DNA from: an uncultured Eubacteriales bacterium
Lineage (GTDB): Bacteria > Bacillota > Clostridia > Christensenellales > UBA1242
Assembly: GCA_902796285.1 (NCBI GenBank)
Contig: CADBOH010000027.1
Coordinates: 1-15,475 of the forward strand
DNA: 15,475 bases
Direction of reading: 5' to 3'
Position numbers and translations under genes: made by a program. Positions 12,642-15,475 of the stretch are shown here, piece after piece. The first letter of the stretch is position 1. Every line of letters begins with the position of its first letter. The notes beneath the pieces were generated by a model. It was given only the letters and a program-made list of their open reading frames with translations. It did no database searches and was not told where the DNA came from.

Positions 12642-12673
12642 AAAAAAGCCTAGCACTCGTGCTAGGTTTTTTT
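12642..12673. terminator. Bidirectional intrinsic terminator
   Basis: CCTAGCAC-TC-GTGCTAGG (arms 12649-12656 and 12659-12666) flanked by A6 and T7. It serves the MscS operon and the convergent polytopic membrane protein gene. Confidence 0.92.
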
Positions 12674-13883
12674 AAGATGCAGTCATTACAAATAAAATTG
12701 CTTCCAAATAACAAATCGCAATTATCCCAAAGGCGATAAATGGAAGATAAGTATCAAATGCACTTTTCTTAGGCACTCTCGTATAAGAAAATAAAAACAA
12801 AATTGGTGCGATAAATATCATATACGCCGTCAGCCCCACTCCATTAAGCAACAATCTTGGGAATATCAAAAGAAGAGACAAATCCAAAATAGATACAACC
12901 ACAATTGTAATTGCGCTAAATACAGAAACCTCAAACGAACTTCGAGAAGAGCGCGCATAAATCTCATATTGTTCCTCGCTTCCGCCCCACTTGATAAAAA
13001 GATATTTTCTTAATTTTATGATAAACGATATCACAACAAAGATTGCGTAAATTCCAATCGATCTACATGGCATTATCGCCAGCAATGCTACTGGCAAATT
13101 TAAATCCCCTATAAAATAGTGTCCATAAATTATAAATGAAGTGACAGCTATTAAGAGTGGAATAATGCTGCAAAGTCTAAACCACAAAATCCCCTTTTTT
13201 GTTTTAATTTTTTTAGGTGAATAAAAGAAAAAGAAGAAAAATAGTGAAAATAACGAAAGGTCAACAAAAATATTGTAATTAATTACTTTTCCAAAAACCT
13301 GTTTAGCAATTGTATCTGCAAGTGCCACCCCTTCTTCAAACGTGTCTGATATTGAAACACAAATTCCGTTTAAATATCGATAGTAAACAAATATTATGCC
13401 TAAATAAATCATTAGAGCGAGCGCGGTATACGTTATTAAATAGTTTATTATTTTTTTCTTACTAGACATGATTATGGTAAAGTTCACCATTAAAAACATT
13501 GGCAAAGAAAATGCTGAAATAATCTCAAAAAAATTAAACAGCCCATCTGTCCACTGTGGCATACTAATAAATTTTTTTACAAATGAATAACAAAGTACCG
13601 CTTGTGCCAAAATTAGAAAAACAAACCCAAGTATTCTAACCGATCTATATGATAAAGGCCCTCTATATTTAATATCTTTTTTTGCAAGAAGCTTGGCAAT
13701 TTTTCTTTTTCTTTTCATCGCAAGTTGATCGGGAGTTAATTTAGTTTTTCTTACTTTTTTTGTGCCCTTTATCTCGCCAAATTGCAACAAAGAAGAGTGA
13801 GCAACTCCCTCACTTTTAATGTTATCAATAACCAAATTTTTATCATCATTATTTTTTGCTTTAGAATTGTTTGCCTTGCTCAT
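12672..13883 (-). CDS. Hypothetical polytopic membrane protein (403 aa)
   Basis: No family recognised. A cytoplasmic N-terminal tail of about 80 residues is highly basic (KKVRKTKLTPDQLAMKRKRK around 42-61) and polar. Hydrophobic helices follow at about 82-102, 118-140, 147-168, 204-221, 234-255, 264-290, 316-338, 342-366 and 378-399, nine by eye. A Phe run in LFSLFFFFFFY (211-221) is encoded by a T-rich tract. A polar loop (172-200) and a charged loop EEQYEIYARSSRSS (303-316) separate helix groups. The basic tail could bind nucleic acid, lipid or a protein partner. The start at 13883 has a weak ribosome site; a three-codon reading frame overlaps it by ATGA. It ends in a shared terminator. Confidence 0.82.
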   Translation of the reverse strand: MSKANNSKAKNNDDKNLVIDNIKSEGVAHSSLLQFGEIKGTKKVRKTKLTPDQLAMKRKRKIAKLLAKKDIKYRGPLSYRSVRILGFVFLILAQAVLCYSFVKKFISMPQWTDGLFNFFEIISAFSLPMFLMVNFTIIMSSKKKIINYLITYTALALMIYLGIIFVYYRYLNGICVSISDTFEEGVALADTIAKQVFGKVINYNIFVDLSLFSLFFFFFFYSPKKIKTKKGILWFRLCSIIPLLIAVTSFIIYGHYFIGDLNLPVALLAIMPCRSIGIYAIFVVISFIIKLRKYLFIKWGGSEEQYEIYARSSRSSFEVSVFSAITIVVVSILDLSLLLIFPRLLLNGVGLTAYMIFIAPILFLFSYTRVPKKSAFDTYLPFIAFGIIAICYLEAILFVMTAS

Positions 13884-13891
13884 GTTGTCAT
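13880..13891 (-). CDS. Possible three-codon leader reading frame (M-T-T-stop)
   Basis: On the minus strand, ATG ACA ACA TGA, with the TGA overlapping the ATG of the membrane-protein gene as ATGA. The upstream GTAGGCAA gives only a weak ribosome site, but it is better placed for this ATG than for the main one. It may allow termination-reinitiation coupling, or it may be chance. Confidence 0.25.
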   Translation of the reverse strand: MTT

Positions 13892-13907
13892 TTGCCTACG
13901 TGATTTC

Positions 13908-13936
13908 ATTATAACATCCACCTCAATTTTTTTCAA
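13908..13936 (-). promoter_or_regulatory. Promoter of the polytopic membrane protein gene
   Basis: On the minus strand, TTGAAA (13931-13936), a 17-base spacer and extended -10 TGT-TATAAT (-10 at 13908-13913). Confidence 0.82.
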
Positions 13937-13973
13937 GGAATTCAATAAAAAATTATGCAAAATCCTTCCCTTT

Positions 13974-13982
13974 TGCTATAAT
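13974..13982 (+). promoter_or_regulatory. Extended -10 promoter of the aldo/keto reductase remnant
   Basis: TGC-TATAAT with no clear -35. About 45 bases of leader run to AAGGAG at 14028-14033. The control region looks intact although the gene behind it is not. Confidence 0.5.
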
Positions 13983-14039
13983 AAACCTGTAAATGATAAA
14001 ATTTTATAAATTCATTTATGTCATAACAAGGAGAGTAAA

Positions 14040-14123
14040 ATGAAAGTGATTAAGTTGAATCACGATGTCAAAATACCAGTCATTGGGATTGGAACATTTA
14101 CCATGAGCCCGCAAGATGCTCAA
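14040..14123 (+). pseudogene. Aldo/keto reductase remnant, only the first about 28 codons
   Basis: The frame begins MKVIKLNHDVKIPVIGIGTF and continues TMSPQDAQ. This is the characteristic first strand and turn of the aldo/keto reductase barrel (xxLNxGxxxPxxGxGTxxMSPxxA). Full enzymes are about 270-330 residues, with catalytic Asp, Tyr, Lys and His all farther on. Here the homology stops at about codon 28. The frame then runs through a terminator hairpin and, antisense, through tRNA-Arg until a stop at 14289-14291. Ribosome site AAGGAG (14028-14033), start codon and promoter remain perfect, with no frameshift in the preserved part. This suggests a recent deletion or rearrangement. No catalytic activity is possible from this fragment. 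Confidence 0.78.
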
Positions 14124-14138
14124 AGGGATTTGCTTAAT

Positions 14139-14166
14139 AAAAAAAGATGGATACTTCCATCTTTTT
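14139..14166 (-). terminator. Intrinsic terminator of tRNA-Arg
   Basis: A near-perfect hairpin, AAAAAAGATGG / CCATCTTTTTT with a six-base loop, directly after the encoded CCA of the minus-strand tRNA-Arg. The U-run faces the minus direction. The element also sits inside the frame of the aldo/keto reductase remnant. Confidence 0.88.
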
Positions 14167-14241
14167 TGGTGCTCCCAGAAGGATTCGAACCCTCGATAAT
14201 CGATCCGAAGTCGATTGTGATATCCACTTCACTATGGGAGC
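14167..14241 (-). tRNA. tRNA-Arg, anticodon TCG
   Basis: A cloverleaf of 72 bases plus encoded CCA (14167-14169). The acceptor is GCTCCCA/TGGGAGC with discriminator A, and the D stem is GTGA/TCAC. The anticodon stem is ATCGA/TCGAT around loop CTTCGGA (anticodon TCG, reading CGA). The T stem is GAGGG/CCTTC with loop TTCGAAT. It has its own strong promoter and terminator. Confidence 0.95.
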
Positions 14242-14311
14242 AAGTTTGCAGAAAAATTAATGTGTTTTCTATATTTTTAATTGCACAATAAAGCACAGCC
14301 ACCCTTGTTTT

Positions 14312-14340
14312 AGTATATCACACCGTGCTAATATTGTCAA
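14312..14340 (-). promoter_or_regulatory. Promoter of tRNA-Arg
   Basis: On the minus strand, perfect TTGACA (14335-14340), 17-base spacer and extended -10 TGA-TATACT (-10 at 14312-14317). This gives a precursor leader of about 65 bases before the mature tRNA. Confidence 0.88.
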
Positions 14341-14350
14341 CGCTACAACA

Positions 14351-14379
14351 TTGACAACTTTTAATAATTATGATATCAT
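14351..14379 (+). promoter_or_regulatory. Promoter of prmC
   Basis: Perfect TTGACA (14351-14356), 17-base spacer and extended -10 TGA-TATCAT (-10 at 14374-14379). The ribosome site AGGAG begins six bases later at 14386. A TTG-initiated reading at 14351 is the -35 box itself and is not a start codon. Confidence 0.9.
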
Positions 14380-14395
14380 TTATGCAGGAGTTATA

Positions 14396-15280
14396 ATGGA
14401 ATATATCACTATAAAAGAGGCCCTTAAAGCTTTAAACCAAATTGCAAAAGAAAATAATTTTGATAATGATGGTATAATCAAATGGATTGTTGTAAAATCA
14501 ATGAGATTAAATCGTGATCAATTCGATAAAATAATAAACGTCAAAGTCGAACAATTTAACATCATGAAAAAGGCCCTAAAAAGATATATTCAAGGTGAAA
14601 CTTTAAGTCAAATATTTGGATTTATTGAGTTTTGTGGGAATATCTTTAACGTAACCGAAAATGTATTTGATCCAAGACTCAGTACAGAATCGCTTGTATA
14701 TTCAGTTGTAAATGCTTTTGGCTCCCCTCAAAAAAAACTACGAATTATTGATCTCTGCACTGGAAGCGGATGTGTTGCAATAACAATCGCAAAAATGCTG
14801 AACTGCACTGTTGATGCACTCGATATTTCTCCACTTGCAATAGAGATTGCCAAGCAGAACGCTACAAATCTTGGTGCAAATGTAAACTTTATTGAGTTTG
14901 ATTTAAATGAGGATTGGTCAAAAATTTTTAAAGAAAAATATGACATAATAGTATCCAACCCACCATACTGGAATACAGAAAAAATTTTAAAAAATGAAGA
15001 TAAAGTAAAAAATAACCCGCTAATTGGCTTCAACGGTGGAGTAGACGGCTTAAAATATATAAAAATAATAATATCAAATGCAAGAAAATACTTAAAAAAA
15101 GATGGTATGTTATTTTTAGAAATTGATCCAGATCAAATCGAAACAATCAACACATTGTTAAAAGAAAATGGCTTTACAGACATGGAACTAAAACAAGATT
15201 ATCGTGGCATAGACAGAGTTGTATCCGCTAAGAACACAGGCTTAAAAGAAAACGAAAATGATGATATGGAGAAAGAATAA
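14396..15280 (+). CDS. prmC: Peptide chain release factor N5-glutamine methyltransferase (PrmC/HemK)
   Basis: Methylates the glutamine of the GGQ motif of release factors using SAM, in the cytosol. The product is 294 residues, normal length. The N-terminal helical domain (1-85) ends in QGETLSQIFGFIEFCGNIF, equivalent to the usual QPIxYILGxxEFxGxxF. NVFDPRLSTESLV (89-101) corresponds to the VLIPRPETExLV linker. Motif I is IIDLCTGSGCVAITIA (117-132), the adenosine acidic loop is VDALDISPLAIEIAKQNA (139-156), and the hallmark NPPY is at 188-191. GIDRVVSA near the end is the usual C-terminal strand, followed by a Glu/Asp-rich tail of about 14 residues. The start at 14396 follows AGGAG (14386-14390). 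It has no prfA or other translation gene beside it in the window. Confidence 0.95.
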   Translation: MEYITIKEALKALNQIAKENNFDNDGIIKWIVVKSMRLNRDQFDKIINVKVEQFNIMKKALKRYIQGETLSQIFGFIEFCGNIFNVTENVFDPRLSTESLVYSVVNAFGSPQKKLRIIDLCTGSGCVAITIAKMLNCTVDALDISPLAIEIAKQNATNLGANVNFIEFDLNEDWSKIFKEKYDIIVSNPPYWNTEKILKNEDKVKNNPLIGFNGGVDGLKYIKIIISNARKYLKKDGMLFLEIDPDQIETINTLLKENGFTDMELKQDYRGIDRVVSAKNTGLKENENDDMEKE

Positions 15281-15307
15281 AAAAGCACTCTTATTAGAGT
15301 GTTTTTT
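15281..15307 (+). terminator. Intrinsic terminator after prmC
   Basis: CACTC-TTATTA-GAGTG, extended by A/T pairs and a G-U pair and followed by a U-run. It begins immediately after the prmC stop codon. Confidence 0.85.
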
Positions 15308-15357
15308 GTTATTCACAAATTTTAACTTGCTCGAATAAATAAAGGCAAGAGGGTTTT

Positions 15358-15475
15358 ATGGAATATAATGATGAAAAAATGTCATCGCTAGAACAATTTG
15401 AACGTGCTGCCAAAGAATATGCTAAAGCGCTTAACGAAAGTGGATTTAAAATAATAAAGATAAACGAGCGCGACA
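15358..15475 (+). CDS. 5' end of an unidentified gene, cut by the window edge
   Basis: The frame is open from ATG 15358 to the end of the window (39 codons), preceded by AGAGGG six bases before the ATG. The translation begins MEYNDEKMSSLEQFERAAKE and continues YAKALNESGFKIIKINERD, a charged, probably helical, cytosolic N-terminus. It is too short to identify. It follows the prmC terminator, so it is probably a separate transcript. No convincing promoter was seen in the 50 bases between. Confidence 0.6.
   Translation, partial: MEYNDEKMSSLEQFERAAKEYAKALNESGFKIIKINERD

Noticed and set aside
13211..13260. Frameshift or slippage site in the T/A-rich tract coding for a Phe run in the polytopic membrane protein
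   Set aside because: The frame is uninterrupted through the tract and the helices continue on both sides, so there is no sign of a break.
14040..14291. An 83-residue protein spanning the AKR start and the tRNA region
   Set aside because: After codon 28 the frame translates a terminator hairpin and the antisense of a functional-looking tRNA; only the first part is gene-derived.
14120..14302. Minus-strand 60-residue frame over tRNA-Arg
   Set aside because: It is the tRNA gene and its terminator read as codons; no ribosome site.
1783..15307. Many short inverted repeats across the window as a dispersed repeat family or CRISPR
   Set aside because: Each sits directly behind a gene, has its own unrelated stem and a T-run, and is explained as an intrinsic terminator; there are no regularly spaced direct repeats.

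Overview
The window comes from an AT-rich bacterial chromosome. It most resembles a low-GC Bacillota (Clostridia-like) genome, probably an uncultured lineage. The grounds are strong GGAGG-type ribosome binding sites, near-consensus sigma-A promoters, an S-box (SAM-I) riboswitch ahead of metK, CCA-encoding tRNA genes, almost exclusive use of TAA stops, and gene families typical of that group (DUF362, MmcQ/YjbR, XRE/CYTH fusion). I see no insertion sequence, phage gene or CRISPR array. Most of the window is ordinary chromosomal housekeeping and small accessory genes.

Layout, left to right. Position 1-1037 (minus) is the N-terminal three quarters of an M18 metallo-aminopeptidase that runs off the edge. 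It is divergent from a small coiled-coil gene at 1250. From about 8350 down to 1811 most genes are on the minus strand: an unknown 169-residue protein, tRNA-Pro(CGG), a membrane-anchored unknown, an XRE/P-loop kinase/CYTH fusion protein, a flavin-reductase-like protein, and a SerB-like HAD phosphatase with a structured leader. These are followed by the S-box operon, which holds a 67-residue small protein, metK and a shortened MTA/SAH-nucleosidase-like protein. That operon links SAM synthesis to processing of SAM by-products under one SAM-sensing switch.

From 8493 to 12637 lie a DUF362 gene (plus), two small membrane protein genes (minus), and a plus-strand operon of MmcQ/YjbR protein, single-pass membrane protein and MscS channel. 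Then come a nine-helix membrane protein of unknown function (minus, 12672-13883) and a decayed aldo/keto reductase start that runs into an oppositely oriented tRNA-Arg(TCG). Last are prmC (plus) and the start of another gene at the right edge.

The most notable regulatory theme is architectural. At ten genes a good -10 box lies only 5-9 bases upstream of the Shine-Dalgarno sequence, so the mRNA should begin at, or a few bases before, the ribosome binding site. By contrast, metK and the HAD phosphatase have long structured leaders. The other points worth a second look are the unassigned structured RNA leader at 4503-4618, the HTH-kinase-CYTH fusion, the metK variant with altered signature motifs, and the AKR/tRNA-Arg junction.
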